A DNA stretch of 64,000 nucleotides, taken from NCBI RefSeq assembly GCF_016629525.1, contig NZ_AP024269.1, positions 4,290,001-4,354,000 on the forward strand. Direction: 5' to 3'. Below, in pieces: positions 26,063 through 35,295 of this stretch (the first letter of the stretch is position 1; every line of letters begins with the position of its first letter). This stretch comes from Kaistia sp. 32K. GTDB lineage: Bacteria > Pseudomonadota > Alphaproteobacteria > Rhizobiales > Kaistiaceae. The notes under the pieces are model-generated. The model saw nothing but the letters and a program-made list of their open reading frames with translations, had not been told where the DNA came from and made no database searches. The translations under genes were made by a program, and so were the position numbers.

Positions 26063-27190
26063 TTACTGGTTCTCTTTGGTCTGCCCCATGATTTCCTGGG
26101 CCGTGAAGTTGATGCCACAGCTCGGGAAGGCGTTGCCGACGAAGAAGTTGTCGGATTCCTTGGAGTAGAAGTTCACGCCGTCCTTGAAGTCCGGATCCTT
26201 GTCGATGGCGAGCGGCAGCTCGATCGACTGCGGCACGACATTGCCTTCCAGCGCCTCGATCGCCGTCTTGATGGCGACCGCGACCTGGGCCGGGCCAGAA
26301 CCGGCCGAGACGCACTTCAGGCCGTCGCCCGTATGCTCGGCGCAGAGCTTGCGGAAGCCGTTCTCGGTCTCGCCGCCGACGGGCACGAAGGGATGGCCGG
26401 CATCCATCAGCGCCCGGACCGTGCCGGTCGAGCCGCCCTGAACGGTGACGCCGTCAAACTTCTTGTGCACGGCGACGGCATCGGCCGTCACCTTCTGCGC
26501 CGTGCCGTCGTCCCAGCGGCCGATGACCTCGACGGTCTCGAACTTCTTGCCGGACTTGCCCAGCACTTCCTGGATGCCTTCATGGCGGTCGCGATCGACC
26601 GAGGTGCCGGTGACGCCGCGCACTTCGAGCAGCTTGCCGCCCTCGGGCAGGTGGTCGACCATCCACTGGCCCCAGAGCTCGCCGAGGCCCTTCTGGCTAA
26701 CGTTGACGTTGATCGCCTCGTCGGTGTCGAGCGTGTTGTCGAAGGCGACGAGCACGACCCCGGCCGCCTTGGCGCGCTTGATCACCGGCTTGAAGGCAGT
26801 CGGGTTCTGGGCGTTGACGACGATCGCGTCATAGCCGGAATTGATGAAGTTATCGACGGCGGCGATCTGCGCGGCGACGTCGTCACCGGTCGAGACGACC
26901 TTGAATTCCTTCAGCTTCGCCTTGACGTCCGGCTGCTCGGCATAGGCCTTGGCCGTCTGGATCATCTGGATGCGCCAAGTATTGCCGATGAAACCATTGG
27001 CGAGTGCGACCCGGTACGGACCTTCCTTCTTCGGGAACTTGAAGAACTTGGTGTCCGCCGTCCACGGCTTGAAGCAGTTGGGATCGTTGCTGGGCCCCGA
27101 GACGATCTCGGGACCGGCGGCATGCGCCGCCGTTGCGAGGGCGCCGACAGCGATCGTCGTCGCCAGAAGCTGACGAATAAGCTTCACCAT
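26063..27190 (-). CDS. Periplasmic sugar-binding protein (PBP1-like), first gene of GH1 operon
   Basis: Protein of 375 aa with GGGAGG before the ATG. Signal peptide about residues 1-24 (LLATTIAVGALATAAHA). The mature part is a type-I periplasmic binding protein: YRVALANGFIGNTWRIQMIQTAKAY, AIVVNAQNPTAFKPVIKRAKAAGVVLVAFDN and TGTSVDRDRHEGIQEVL. It contains several cysteines (CFKPW, KLCAEH, LKCVS, SCGIN), which suggests disulfides. It delivers sugar to the two-permease importer. No regulator gene is adjacent, so control must come from elsewhere. Confidence 0.92.
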   Translation of the reverse strand: MVKLIRQLLATTIAVGALATAAHAAGPEIVSGPSNDPNCFKPWTADTKFFKFPKKEGPYRVALANGFIGNTWRIQMIQTAKAYAEQPDVKAKLKEFKVVSTGDDVAAQIAAVDNFINSGYDAIVVNAQNPTAFKPVIKRAKAAGVVLVAFDNTLDTDEAINVNVSQKGLGELWGQWMVDHLPEGGKLLEVRGVTGTSVDRDRHEGIQEVLGKSGKKFETVEVIGRWDDGTAQKVTADAVAVHKKFDGVTVQGGSTGTVRALMDAGHPFVPVGGETENGFRKLCAEHTGDGLKCVSAGSGPAQVAVAIKTAIEALEGNVVPQSIELPLAIDKDPDFKDGVNFYSKESDNFFVGNAFPSCGINFTAQEIMGQTKENQ

Positions 27191-27567
27191 GTTGTATCCT
27201 CCCTAGATAGTCCTGATGGACCCTTTAGCCGGCTTCCGCACGATGGGCGGACGCTCGCTTCTCCTCCGCCACCCTCGAGCTATTCTGTCTCGAGCGAACG
27301 TCGCGATCCCTATTCCTGAGATATATGAGTTTGTTAATGGGTCGCGATGCCTCGTGCACGCAAAATGCGTCTTGCCGGCCTCTACGTCCAGAACTTCTTC
27401 ACAGGGATTATCCCTACGGAGGGTTGAGCGCTTTACTTCACCTCCATCGACGGCAGGTTACCTGCGATTGTCCATTCTCCGGAGACAGCCTTATTCTGGC
27501 GGAGGCGGTTGAGTTCCGATCGAAGTAGGCCATTTTCGAGCCCAACACATTCGATGGAGAGAACATC
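27191..27567. other. 377-bp divergent intergenic region
   Basis: It separates the sugar-importer operon (minus) from the MhqO-like gene (plus) and must hold both promoters. It is more AT-rich around 27310-27345 than its surroundings (GAGATATATGAGTTTGTTAATG). Two CTCGAG hexamers flank a short AT stretch near 27277-27295. No gene or clear operator was recognised. Confidence 0.5.
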
Positions 27568-28518
27568 ATGGATCTCAAGCTCGGTGGCTTCCACCACCTC
27601 ACGGCGATCACGGCGGATGCGCCCGGCAATCTCGCCTTCTACACCCGGGTTCTCGGCCTTCGGCTGGTGAAGAAGACCGTCAACCAGGACGACACCAGCG
27701 CCTATCATCTGTTCTATGGCGACGGCGAGGCGACGCCAGGTTCCGACATCACCTTCTTCGACTGGCCGGTCGGCCCCGCCCGGCGCGGCACGCATTCGAT
27801 CGTCCGCACCGGCTTCCGCGTCGACGGCAACAGCCTCGGCTGGTGGCGCGATCACCTGCGCGCACAGGGCGTGGCGACCGGCGACGTCGTCGATGTCGGC
27901 GGCCGGCAGGGCCTCGTCTTCGAGGATCCGGAGGGCCAGCGCCTGTCGCTGGTCGACAATGGCCCTGTCACCGCCGCCCGTCCCTGGGAGCGCAGCCCCG
28001 TGCCGGCCGAGCACCAGATCCTCGGCCTCGGGCCGATCACGATGAGCGTGCGCGACCTGGCGCCGACGGAGATGGTGCTGACCCGCGTCCTGCACATGAA
28101 GAAGGTGCGCGACTACCCGCAGAGCGCCATCTCGGCGAACCAGGTGCATGTCTACCAGATGGGCGAAGGCGGCCCGCAGGCGGAGCTGCATGTCGTGGTC
28201 GAACCGGACGCGCCGACGGCGCGCGAGGGCGCCGGCGGCGTGCATCACGTCGCCTTCCGCACGCCGGACTATGACAGTTTGCGGCTCTGGGCCGAGCGGG
28301 TGCGGGATTTCCGCATCGGCTCCAGCGGCGAGGTCGAACGCTACTATTTCCGCTCGCTATATTTCCGCGAGCCGAGCGGCGTGCTGTTCGAGATCGCCAC
28401 GGACGTCCCCGGCTTCACCGCCGACGAGCCGCTGGAGACGCTCGGCGAACATTTGTCGCTGCCGCCCTTCCTCGAAGGCCGGCGCCAGTCGATCGAAGAC
28501 AATCTGAAGCCGCTCTGA
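27568..28518 (+). CDS. Ring-cleaving dioxygenase-like VOC protein (MhqO type)
   Basis: Protein of 316 aa made of two vicinal-oxygen-chelate (glyoxalase) modules. The N-terminal GGFHHLTAITADAPGNLAFYTRVLGLRLVKKTVNQDD is the hallmark of MhqO/YkcA-type proteins, with metal-ligand histidines in FHHLT and GVHHVAFRT, and a glutamate in SGVLFEIATD. In Bacillus MhqO is induced by quinones and thought to open hydroquinone rings. The next gene, 18 bp downstream, is an MhqD-like hydrolase, so the pair probably detoxifies quinone-like electrophiles or acts in aromatic catabolism. Confidence 0.88.
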   Translation: MDLKLGGFHHLTAITADAPGNLAFYTRVLGLRLVKKTVNQDDTSAYHLFYGDGEATPGSDITFFDWPVGPARRGTHSIVRTGFRVDGNSLGWWRDHLRAQGVATGDVVDVGGRQGLVFEDPEGQRLSLVDNGPVTAARPWERSPVPAEHQILGLGPITMSVRDLAPTEMVLTRVLHMKKVRDYPQSAISANQVHVYQMGEGGPQAELHVVVEPDAPTAREGAGGVHHVAFRTPDYDSLRLWAERVRDFRIGSSGEVERYYFRSLYFREPSGVLFEIATDVPGFTADEPLETLGEHLSLPPFLEGRRQSIEDNLKPL

Positions 28519-28536
28519 CGGCAGAAACGAGACGAC

Positions 28537-29202
28537 ATGACCCTTGAAAGGACGCGGGGCTCCGGCCCGCATGCCGACCAGCGCATCCTCCACGCCGGCG
28601 CGCCGCTCGTCAGCGCGCGCGGCGCGGTGATCACGCTGCACGGACGCGGCGCCTCGGCCGACGACATCATTGGCCTCGCCGACCATCTCGGCCAGGACGA
28701 CATCGCCTATTTCGCCCCCCAGGCGGCCGGCTCGGTCTGGTATCCGCAGCGCTTCCTGGAGCCGCGGGCGCTGAACGAGCCGTGGCTCGGCTCGGCGCTC
28801 GGCGTGGTGCACGCGCTCGTCGACGACATCGTCGGGCACGGCATCGCGCGGGAGAAGATCGTCCTGCTCGGCTTCTCGCAGGGCGCCTGCCTGGCGCTGG
28901 AAGCCGTCGCCCGCAAGCCGGGCCGCTATGGCGGCGCGGTCGGCCTCAGCGGCGGCCTGATCGGCGCGGAGGGCGAGCTCTGGGATGGCGGCGACGATCT
29001 CGACGGGACGCCGGTCCTGCTCGGCTGCGCCGAGCGCGACTTCCACATCCCGATCGAGCGCGTCGAGGAATCGGCGACGCGCTTCGCCAAGGCCGGCGCG
29101 CTGGTGACGACGCGGATCTACCAGGGCTCGGCGCATGGCGTGAACGCCGACGAGATCGCGCTGACGACGGCGATGCTCGACCAGCTCGGCGAGCTCGCCT
29201 GA
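28537..29202 (+). CDS. Alpha/beta hydrolase, phospholipase/carboxylesterase (MhqD type)
   Basis: Protein of 221 aa. The alpha/beta hydrolase fold is clear: oxyanion VITLHGRGASADD, nucleophile Ser in LLGFSQGACLAL, acid aspartate probably in CAERDFHIP, and catalytic histidine in QGSAHGVNADE. It has no signal peptide. It lies 18 bp after the MhqO-like gene and is almost certainly co-transcribed, matching the mhqNOD arrangement in Firmicutes. The substrate is unknown. Confidence 0.88.
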   Translation: MTLERTRGSGPHADQRILHAGAPLVSARGAVITLHGRGASADDIIGLADHLGQDDIAYFAPQAAGSVWYPQRFLEPRALNEPWLGSALGVVHALVDDIVGHGIAREKIVLLGFSQGACLALEAVARKPGRYGGAVGLSGGLIGAEGELWDGGDDLDGTPVLLGCAERDFHIPIERVEESATRFAKAGALVTTRIYQGSAHGVNADEIALTTAMLDQLGELA

Positions 29203-29218
29203 GAGGACCCCCACCCCT

Positions 29219-29335
29219 ATCCTCTCCCGCTCGCGGGAGAGGGAGATCGCCTGCGCGTGCCGTTTCGCTTCCAGGCCGATGACAAACGCTGGCCAAAGCC
29301 CTCTCCCGTTCGCGGGAGAGGGTTGGGTGAGGGAC
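29219..29335. repeat. Paired intergenic palindromes (CCTCTCCCG-CGGGAGAGG)
   Basis: Two palindromes, CCTCTCCCGCTCGCGGGAGAGG (29221-29242) and CCTCTCCCGTTCGCGGGAGAGG (29300-29321), flank a ~57-bp insert between two convergent genes. A single related copy is at 34920-34957. They could end transcription from both sides. Confidence 0.8.
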
Positions 29336-29375
29336 TTTCCGAGTGAGACGAGCTCACCCGGCCGCAGCCGGACAA

Positions 29376-30167
29376 TCAGGCCGGCGTGATCCGAAAATCC
29401 TTGCTCTCCGGCAGGGTCTGGCCGCCGTCGACGACGATGGTCGTGCCGGTGATGTAGGCGGATTCCTCCGAGGCCAGGAACAGCGCCGCGTTGGCGATGT
29501 CCTCCGGCGTGCCGAGACGGCCGAGCGGGATTGATTCCTCCATCCCCTTGATGAAGGCGGCGCTGCGGCCGGCCTTCATGCCCTCGGTCAGGATATTGCC
29601 CGGCTCGATGCCGTTGACGGTGATGCCGTAGCCGGCGAATTCCAGCGCCGCCGCCTTGATAAAGCCGTTGATGCCAGCCTTGGAGGCCGAGTAGTGGCCG
29701 TGGCCGGGGCTGGTCACGCGCGGGCCGGTGATCGACGAGGTGAAGACCATCCGGCCATAGCCCTTCGCCCGCATCGCCGGCAGCGCGGCGCGCGCCACCA
29801 GGAAGGTGCCCCGCAGATTGACGCCCATCACCGCGTCCCATTCCTCCGGCTCGATGTTCTCGATCAGCGTCCAGGGATAGATGCCGGCGTTCTGGACGAC
29901 GATGTCGAGGCCGCCGAAATGCGTCACCGCCTCGGCAACGGCGCGTTCGGCATCCGCCTTCTGCGAGATGTCGGTCTCGATGAAACGCGCCTTCCCCTCG
30001 CCTCCGAGCGATTGCGCGAAAGCCTTGCCGGCCTCGACCTCGGTATCGGCGATGACGACGCGGGCTCCCTCAGCGACGAAGCGCGCCACGATGCCGCCGC
30101 CGATGCCGCGCGCCCCGCCGACGACGAGGGCGGAGCGCCCGGCAAGACGTTGAGACGCAGTACTCAT
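29376..30167 (-). CDS. SDR family oxidoreductase, last gene of ROK-regulated sugar operon
   Basis: Protein of 263 aa. The ATG (30165-30167) shares one base with the permease stop (TGATG), so it is translationally coupled. SDR motifs: GGARGIGGGIV, NAGIYPW, and YSASKAG with catalytic Tyr/Lys; the C-terminus VVDGGQTLPES is typical. It probably oxidises the imported sugar or a polyol; no kinase is present in the operon, which fits an oxidative route. The exact substrate is not evident. Confidence 0.88.
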   Translation of the reverse strand: MSTASQRLAGRSALVVGGARGIGGGIVARFVAEGARVVIADTEVEAGKAFAQSLGGEGKARFIETDISQKADAERAVAEAVTHFGGLDIVVQNAGIYPWTLIENIEPEEWDAVMGVNLRGTFLVARAALPAMRAKGYGRMVFTSSITGPRVTSPGHGHYSASKAGINGFIKAAALEFAGYGITVNGIEPGNILTEGMKAGRSAAFIKGMEESIPLGRLGTPEDIANAALFLASEESAYITGTTIVVDGGQTLPESKDFRITPA

Positions 30168-31165
30168 CAGGCGAGCCTCTTTCGGATACCGAGTTTCATG
30201 GTGTCGAGCAGAACGGCCACGAGGACCATGCCGCCCTGGATCAACTGGGTGAAATGGGCGGGCATGCCCATCAGGTTGATCGCAGTCTGGATGGAGGCGA
30301 GCAGCAGCACGCCGGCATAGACGCCGGGCAGGCTGCCGACGCCGCCCTTCAGGCTGACGCCGCCGATGACGACCGCCGCGAAGGTCTGGAACAGCATGCC
30401 GACGCCGAGATTGGCGGTGGCGCCGGAGGTGCGGATGGCGAGCAGCCAGCCGGCGAGACCGGCGATCGAACCGGCGAGCACGAAGGTCGTCGCCGTCAGC
30501 CGGTCGACCTTGATGCCGGCGCGATAGGCCGCCGTCGGATTGCCGCCGATCATCAAGAGGTGGCGGCCGAACGGCGTGCGGTTCAGGATGAAGGCGAAGA
30601 CGAGCGTCGCGATGATCGCGATCCAAGCCATCAGCGGGATCTGCAGGAAACGCTCGACCGCGAGGAAGCGGAGCTCGGAGGGCAGCTCCTGCGCCGAACG
30701 GCCGCCGGACAGCGCGACGACGAGGCCGCGGCCCCAGATATAGGCGGCGAGCGTGACGATGAAGGAATTCATCTTCAGCCGGACCACGAAGAAGGCGTTG
30801 CTCGCCCCGACGATGGCGCCGACCGAAAGCGCGATGGCGAGCGAGATCGGCACGACGAGCCAGGCCGGCGTGAAGCCGAAGCCGAGGCCGACGCCGGATT
30901 TCGCGAACAGGATGCCGACCACCATGGCGGCGAGCGCCATCACCGATTCGATGGAAAGGTCCATGTAGCCGGCGATGATCAGAAGCGACAAGCCGATCGC
31001 CAGCGTGCCGACGAAGGTGGACTGCTCGACGATGTTGGCGAAGATACCGATCTGGAAATAGTTCGGGATCGTCAGCGAGAACAGCACCAGCACGACGAAG
31101 AGAATGAACCAGACGAGATGATCGAGGACGAACTCGATCGCGGCCCGGCGATTGGACGAGACCAT
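30167..31165 (-). CDS. Sugar ABC transporter permease (RbsC/FrcC type)
   Basis: Protein of 332 aa with about ten membrane spans. The family signature AIGLSLLIIAGYMDLSIESVMALAAM and the later GGVSLKGGVGSLPGVYAGVLL place it in the CUT2 permeases. It is the only permease of this operon, so it probably works as a homodimer with the half-size ATPase at 32427-33230. It is translationally coupled to the downstream SDR. Confidence 0.92.
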   Translation of the reverse strand: MVSSNRRAAIEFVLDHLVWFILFVVLVLFSLTIPNYFQIGIFANIVEQSTFVGTLAIGLSLLIIAGYMDLSIESVMALAAMVVGILFAKSGVGLGFGFTPAWLVVPISLAIALSVGAIVGASNAFFVVRLKMNSFIVTLAAYIWGRGLVVALSGGRSAQELPSELRFLAVERFLQIPLMAWIAIIATLVFAFILNRTPFGRHLLMIGGNPTAAYRAGIKVDRLTATTFVLAGSIAGLAGWLLAIRTSGATANLGVGMLFQTFAAVVIGGVSLKGGVGSLPGVYAGVLLLASIQTAINLMGMPAHFTQLIQGGMVLVAVLLDTMKLGIRKRLA

Positions 31166-31273
31166 GGAACGGCTCCGGGGTGTTGCGACGATGGCGGACG
31201 GTCTTCAGGCGCGGCACGGCCGCCTGGAACGCCCCGACGCCATCGGCGGATAGCCGACGACGGCGCGGGGAGC

Positions 31274-31301
31274 GCCGTCCCGGCGGCGAGGCCGGGACGG
31301 C
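31274..31301 (-). terminator. Intra-operon stem-loop after the binding-protein gene
   Basis: Perfect 11-bp arms GCCGTCCCGGC (31274-31284) and GCCGGGACGGC (31291-31301) enclose a 6-nt loop, just after the binding-protein stop and before the permease gene. No T-run is seen; an mRNA-stabilising or attenuating role is likely. Confidence 0.65.
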
Positions 31302-31317
31302 AGGTTCGATCCGATCG

Positions 31318-32364
31318 TTACTCGACCGACTTCACCGGTGCTTCCGGGGTCTTCATGTTGCCCCAGAACCGCGGATCGTCGACGTTCGCCTTGGTGATGG
31401 CGGCGCCCGGGATCTTGATGTTCGGACCCCATTCCTCGTTCGTCACGACGCCTTCGAGACCGAGCACGTCATAGGTGCCGGGCTTGATCTCCTGCTTGTT
31501 GACGACCTTGTCGGCGAACATGGCGAGGGCTGCGGCCTGGGCGAACAGCGGCTGCTCGACCTCGACCTGCTGCCAGCCCTTGCGGATCAGGTCGAGACCG
31601 ACCGGCGCGCCGTTCGACGAGACGAGCAGGACGTCGCCCGGCTTCTTGCCGGCCGCTTCGAGCGACGCGACGGCGGCGACCGAGAGATGCGCGGCATGCA
31701 CGAAGATCAGGTCGATGTCGGGATTGGCGAGAAGCTGGTCGGCGACGATCGAGCCGGCGTTCGAGGCTTCCCACTGCATGGCCGGCTTGGAGATGATCGT
31801 AACGTCCGGGAACGCCTTCAGCTTCTCTTCAAAACCCTTCTGGATGTCGAGCGTGTAGGGATCGCCGGGGTCGCCCAGCACCTGCAGCACCTTGCCCTTG
31901 ACGCTGCCGTTCTTCTCCTTGAGCAGGCGCTCGATCTCGGCGGCCGCGACATGGCCGATCTCGACCGTGCCGGCGACCGAGGTCAGGTCGCTCTTGGTCG
32001 AGGTGATCTGGCGGTCGAACTGCATCACCGGGATGCCGGCGGCGCGGGCCGCCTCGATCTGCGGCTTCAGGGCATTGAAATCGACGGCGGCGAGCACGAT
32101 CGCCGACGGCTTCAGGGCGATGACGTCGTTCATCTGGCCCTGCTGCACGTCCGTCTTGTTGTCGGCGTTGAGCGCGACGGTCTCGTAGCCGACGTCCTTC
32201 ATGAACTTGGTGATCGCGGTCACCGATCCGGTCTGGAATTCGTCCAGCAGCGTCGGCACCAGATAGTAGACCTTGCCCTTGTCGGCGGCCCACGCGGCCG
32301 GCGTCAGGAAGGTTGCGGCGCCGAGCACGACGGCTCCCGCCAGGACACCCATCAAACGCTTCAT
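31318..32364 (-). CDS. Periplasmic sugar-binding protein of the ROK-regulated operon
   Basis: Protein of 348 aa. The start at 32364 follows GAAGGGAA and opens a signal peptide ([26 protein letters not shown]). The mature protein is a PBP1-type sugar binder: [74 protein letters not shown]. The ligand may be fructose, ribose or a polyol. It lies between the ATPase and permease genes. Confidence 0.92.
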   Translation of the reverse strand: MKRLMGVLAGAVVLGAATFLTPAAWAADKGKVYYLVPTLLDEFQTGSVTAITKFMKDVGYETVALNADNKTDVQQGQMNDVIALKPSAIVLAAVDFNALKPQIEAARAAGIPVMQFDRQITSTKSDLTSVAGTVEIGHVAAAEIERLLKEKNGSVKGKVLQVLGDPGDPYTLDIQKGFEEKLKAFPDVTIISKPAMQWEASNAGSIVADQLLANPDIDLIFVHAAHLSVAAVASLEAAGKKPGDVLLVSSNGAPVGLDLIRKGWQQVEVEQPLFAQAAALAMFADKVVNKQEIKPGTYDVLGLEGVVTNEEWGPNIKIPGAAITKANVDDPRFWGNMKTPEAPVKSVE

Positions 32365-32426
32365 CTTGCTGTTCCCTTCGTTCTTGTCGTTCAGTCTGGA
32401 AGTCCGGATGAGCTGTTTAGCCAGCT

Positions 32427-33230
32427 CTATCCCGCGTGCTGGGCTTGGCCATTGTCCTGGCCGGTATTCCGCGCGCGGCCGCCCAGAGCCTCGCCGGTAA
32501 TCAGTTGCACGATGTCGTCGGCCGACGTGTCCGCGCGGCGCACGTCGCCCGCCACCGTGCCTTGCCGGATCACCACCATGCGATCCGCGACCTGGAAGGC
32601 CTGGCTCATGATGTGGGTGATGAAGATGACGCCGATTCCCTGGTCGGCGATGCGGCGGATCAGTTCCAGGCCGCGCCGGGTCTGCTCGACGCCGAGCGCC
32701 GCGAAGGGCTCGTCGAGCAGCACCAGTTTGCCGCCCCAATGGACGAAGCGGTTCAGCTCGATCGCCTGGCGCTGGCCGCCGGAGAGATGCTCGACATTGG
32801 TCCGGAGCGACGGGATCTTGGTGCCGGCCGCGGCCATCGCCTTGGCGACAACCTCTTCCATCGCCTTTTCCTGCAGCACCGGAACGCCGAAATACTTCTT
32901 CACGATCTCCCGGCCCATGAAGAAATTCGCCACCACGTCGACATTGGTGCAGAGCGAGAGGTCCTGGTAGACGGTCTCGATGCCCGCCGCCTTGCCGTCG
33001 GCCGGCGAGGTGAAGTGACGCTCGGCGCCGTCATAGATCACGTGTCCCGAGCTCGGCTCGAGGCCGCCCGAGATGATCTTCACCAGCGTCGACTTGCCGG
33101 CGCCGTTGTCGCCGAGCAGCGCCACGACCTCGCCGCGCCGGATGTCGAACGAGATGTCGCGCAAGGCCTGGATCGCGCCGAAGCTCTTGGAGATGTTCTG
33201 GAGCCGCAGGAGCGGGGCTTCTTCAGTCAT
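32427..33230 (-). CDS. Sugar ABC transporter ATPase, single domain (FrcA type)
   Basis: Protein of 267 aa with one ABC domain: Walker [10 protein letters not shown], signature [11 protein letters not shown], Walker [13 protein letters not shown]. Unlike RbsA/AraG it has only one nucleotide-binding domain, as in the FrcA fructose transporter ATPase of rhizobia, so it would act as a homodimer. The [12 protein letters not shown] stretch is the FrcA-like form. Its ATG overlaps the ROK regulator's stop by 4 bp, so regulator and transporter are made from one message. Confidence 0.92.
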   Translation of the reverse strand: MTEEAPLLRLQNISKSFGAIQALRDISFDIRRGEVVALLGDNGAGKSTLVKIISGGLEPSSGHVIYDGAERHFTSPADGKAAGIETVYQDLSLCTNVDVVANFFMGREIVKKYFGVPVLQEKAMEEVVAKAMAAAGTKIPSLRTNVEHLSGGQRQAIELNRFVHWGGKLVLLDEPFAALGVEQTRRGLELIRRIADQGIGVIFITHIMSQAFQVADRMVVIRQGTVAGDVRRADTSADDIVQLITGEALGGRARNTGQDNGQAQHAG

Positions 33231-34459
33231 GCAGCTACCTCTTTCTTGGTCGGACCGGTCATGATCGGATCGCGCTCGGTCCGCTCCTCCTCCCCGGCGA
33301 ACAGGAGGCCGAAGCGCGGCGACAGCGCAGCGGAAATGGCGAGCGAGGCGGAACCGCGCATCACGGCATCCTTGCCTTCGGTCGAAAGCAGCAGCCGGGG
33401 CGAGGTGCGGCCGCTGCGCTCGGCGACGGAATGCATCAGCGGCTCGGTGGCGGCGAACAGCCGCTCGAGCAGTGCCTCGGGCACGAAGCCCGAGATGACG
33501 ATGCCGTCCGGATCGAACAGGTTCTCGATCGTCGCGATGGCGCGCCGAAGCACCGGCGCGGTCTCGGCGATCCAGGTGTCGACGATCTTGGGATGCTGCT
33601 CCAGCGCCGTCTCGACGCGCGCCGAGGGATCGATCGCCTTGAGCCGTCGGTCCAGCGCCTCCTGCGAGACATAGCGCTCCAGGCAGCCGCGATTGCCGCA
33701 GGGACAGAGATCGCCGTCCGGCACGATCGGGATGTGGCCGATCTCGCCGGCATTGCCATGGGCGCCGAGCAGCACGCTGCCGCCATGCACCATGGCGCCG
33801 CCGAAGCCGACGCCGACATAGAGGTAGTAGAACGAGCTCAGGTCGCGACCGAGGCCATAGAGGCGCTCGCCGAGCGCGGCGGCGCTGGGCTCCGTGCCGC
33901 AGAAGGCGGGAAGGCCCGTCGCCGCCGTCAGGCGCTCGACCACCGGCACGCCCTTCCAGCCCTCCAGCGTCGTCGGGCCGACGAAGCTCATGGAATCGAC
34001 GTCCGTCGGTCCCGGCATGGCGACGCCGATGCCCAGCATCCGCCCGCCCGGCCGGAGCGCCCGCATCTCGTCGATCAGCGTCTCGAACACGGCGAAGGTC
34101 TCGTCCGGCGATACCGGCGCGAAGGCGTGGTAGCGGCTGCCGACGATGTCGCCGGCGAGGTTGACCAGCGCCGCGCCGACGCCGATCGGCGTCGCATGCA
34201 GGCCGATGGCGAAGCCGCCTTCCGGATCGAGCGTCAGCGTGGTGCGCGGCAGGCCCCGCCCCTTCGGTGCCTCGCGCGAGCCCTTGACGAAGCCCCGCTC
34301 CTCCAGCTCGCGGATGATGGTGGAGACGGTCTGTACGGTCAGCCCGACCTTGCGCGCGATGTCGCCCCGGGCGATCGGCGCCTCGAGCCGGATGGTCTCC
34401 AGCACGATCCGGCGGTTGTAGGGCCGCCCGAGCTCCTGATTTGTACCGCGCAGGGCCAT
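33227..34459 (-). CDS. ROK-family transcriptional regulator (NagC/XylR type)
   Basis: Protein of 410 aa. A winged helix (RRIVLETIRLEAPIARGDIARKVGLTVQTVSTIIRELEERGFVKG) precedes a ROK sugar-kinase-like fold with the zinc motif CPCGNRGCLERY and the GHIPIVPDG region. It lacks an obvious catalytic role and is expected to repress the operon until the sugar binds. It is the first gene of its own transport operon, so it is autoregulated. Two GATTTAT repeats lie upstream. Confidence 0.9.
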   Translation of the reverse strand: MALRGTNQELGRPYNRRIVLETIRLEAPIARGDIARKVGLTVQTVSTIIRELEERGFVKGSREAPKGRGLPRTTLTLDPEGGFAIGLHATPIGVGAALVNLAGDIVGSRYHAFAPVSPDETFAVFETLIDEMRALRPGGRMLGIGVAMPGPTDVDSMSFVGPTTLEGWKGVPVVERLTAATGLPAFCGTEPSAAALGERLYGLGRDLSSFYYLYVGVGFGGAMVHGGSVLLGAHGNAGEIGHIPIVPDGDLCPCGNRGCLERYVSQEALDRRLKAIDPSARVETALEQHPKIVDTWIAETAPVLRRAIATIENLFDPDGIVISGFVPEALLERLFAATEPLMHSVAERSGRTSPRLLLSTEGKDAVMRGSASLAISAALSPRFGLLFAGEEERTERDPIMTGPTKKEVAA

Positions 34460-34497
34460 CGTCGCTCCAGGTTCCGTTCCCCCGACGTTAGCCCAAC

Positions 34498-34522
34498 GAT
34501 TTATTCAGTCAAATGGATTTAT
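34498..34522. promoter_or_regulatory. Candidate ROK operator: two GATTTAT repeats
   Basis: GATTTAT occurs at 34498-34504 and 34516-34522, 18 bp apart, about 40 bp upstream of the ROK start and in an AT-rich patch of an otherwise GC-rich region. Position and AT content suggest promoter or operator. This is an inference. Confidence 0.35.
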
Positions 34523-34603
34523 ATAATCGGCGACGCTGCGGCAGCGGAGCGCCGGAAGGCTGTGCAGTTCATGGGGACATCCGGTGTCTAAGGGATCGGA
34601 AAA

Positions 34604-34671
34604 GCCTGTGCGCAGGCTGTGGGTTGCCTGTGAATTACCTATGGGCAACCTGTGGGCAGCCTGTGGGTAAC
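34604..34671. repeat. Six tandem ~11-bp units, consensus CCTGTGGGCAA
   Basis: Units start at 34604, 34615, 34626 (12 bp), 34638, 34649 and 34660. The last reads TGTGGGTAA, one mismatch from the DnaA box TGTGGATAA; others are two or more mismatches off. The helical-turn spacing puts all units on one face of the DNA. Confidence 0.75.
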
Positions 34672-34712
34672 TTTGCGTCAGGTTCTGATGTCAGCCATGG
34701 AACCGCAGCCTG

Positions 34713-34845
34713 AACCCTCCCCTTGAGGGCGGGTCAAGACCGCCTGCTGGCGGTCTTGGGGAGGGGTTTGTTCGTCGGGTCGCGGCAAGCGCCCCCTCCC
34801 GAAAACGCGAAGGGCGTTTTTCGATCTCCCCTCAGGGGGAGGTTC
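34713..34845. repeat. Two intergenic palindromes of the CCCTCCCC/GGGGAGGG family
   Basis: Unit one (34713-34769) has CCCTCCCC..GGTCAAGACCGCC and GGCGGTCTTGGGGAGGGG. Unit two (34790-34845) has CCCCCTCCCGAAAACGC and GCGTTTTTCGATCTCCCC-type arms. Relatives are at 8238-8290 and 48064-48119. Confidence 0.75.
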
Positions 34846-34919
34846 AAGAAGGAAAGCGGATTCCACGTAAATCTGACGCTAGGGGCCAGACACTCAGCAA
34901 ACCTCAAGCGCAGTGATCT

Positions 34920-34957
34920 CCCTCTCCCGCTTGCGGGAGAGGGTTGGGGTGAGGGCT
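34920..34957. repeat. CCTCTCCCG palindrome, single copy
   Basis: CCTCTCCCGCTTGCGGGAGAGG (34921-34942) followed by GTTGGGGTGAGGG, the same element as the right copy of the pair at 29219-29335. Confidence 0.75.
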
Positions 34958-35295
34958 TCCATGGGTCCGAACTCAGGAGGCGCAGGGCCGACGGGTCGAT
35001 GCTCTCGATGAGCGGCCGTACCACCCTCCGTCGTCATCCCGGCGAAGGCCGGGATCCAGACACACAGGCCCGTGGCCGATAGGCTCAGCCAGGCTTTCCT
35101 GGTCGGTGTTTATGGGCCCCGGCCTCCGCCGGGGCGACGGTGCCCTTAGGCCTTGGACCGCATGGCGACCTTCGGTGTTTTGCAGAGGTCTCCTCAAGGA
35201 GAGGTGAGACCAAGGCATCCTTCGAGGCCCGCCCTGTCCCATAGACCACGGCCGCTACCGGCGGCGGGATCGCGCCCGCCGCCGGAAGACAGCCG

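Larger units (their letters stand above)
34460..35295. other. 836-bp gene-free, repeat-rich interval
   Basis: No coding region is supported. From left to right it holds the ROK operon promoter region, an 11-bp tandem array (34604-34671), two palindromes of the CCCTCCCC/GGGGAGGG family, a CCTCTCCCG palindrome and CATCCCGGC/GGGGC short inverted repeats. Short open frames that cross these palindromes are not credible genes. Confidence 0.7.

Noticed and set aside
34604..34671. Replication origin
   Set aside because: The DnaA-like units are degenerate, there is no AT-rich unwinding region beside them, and no dnaA, repABC, parA or gidA-type genes are near.
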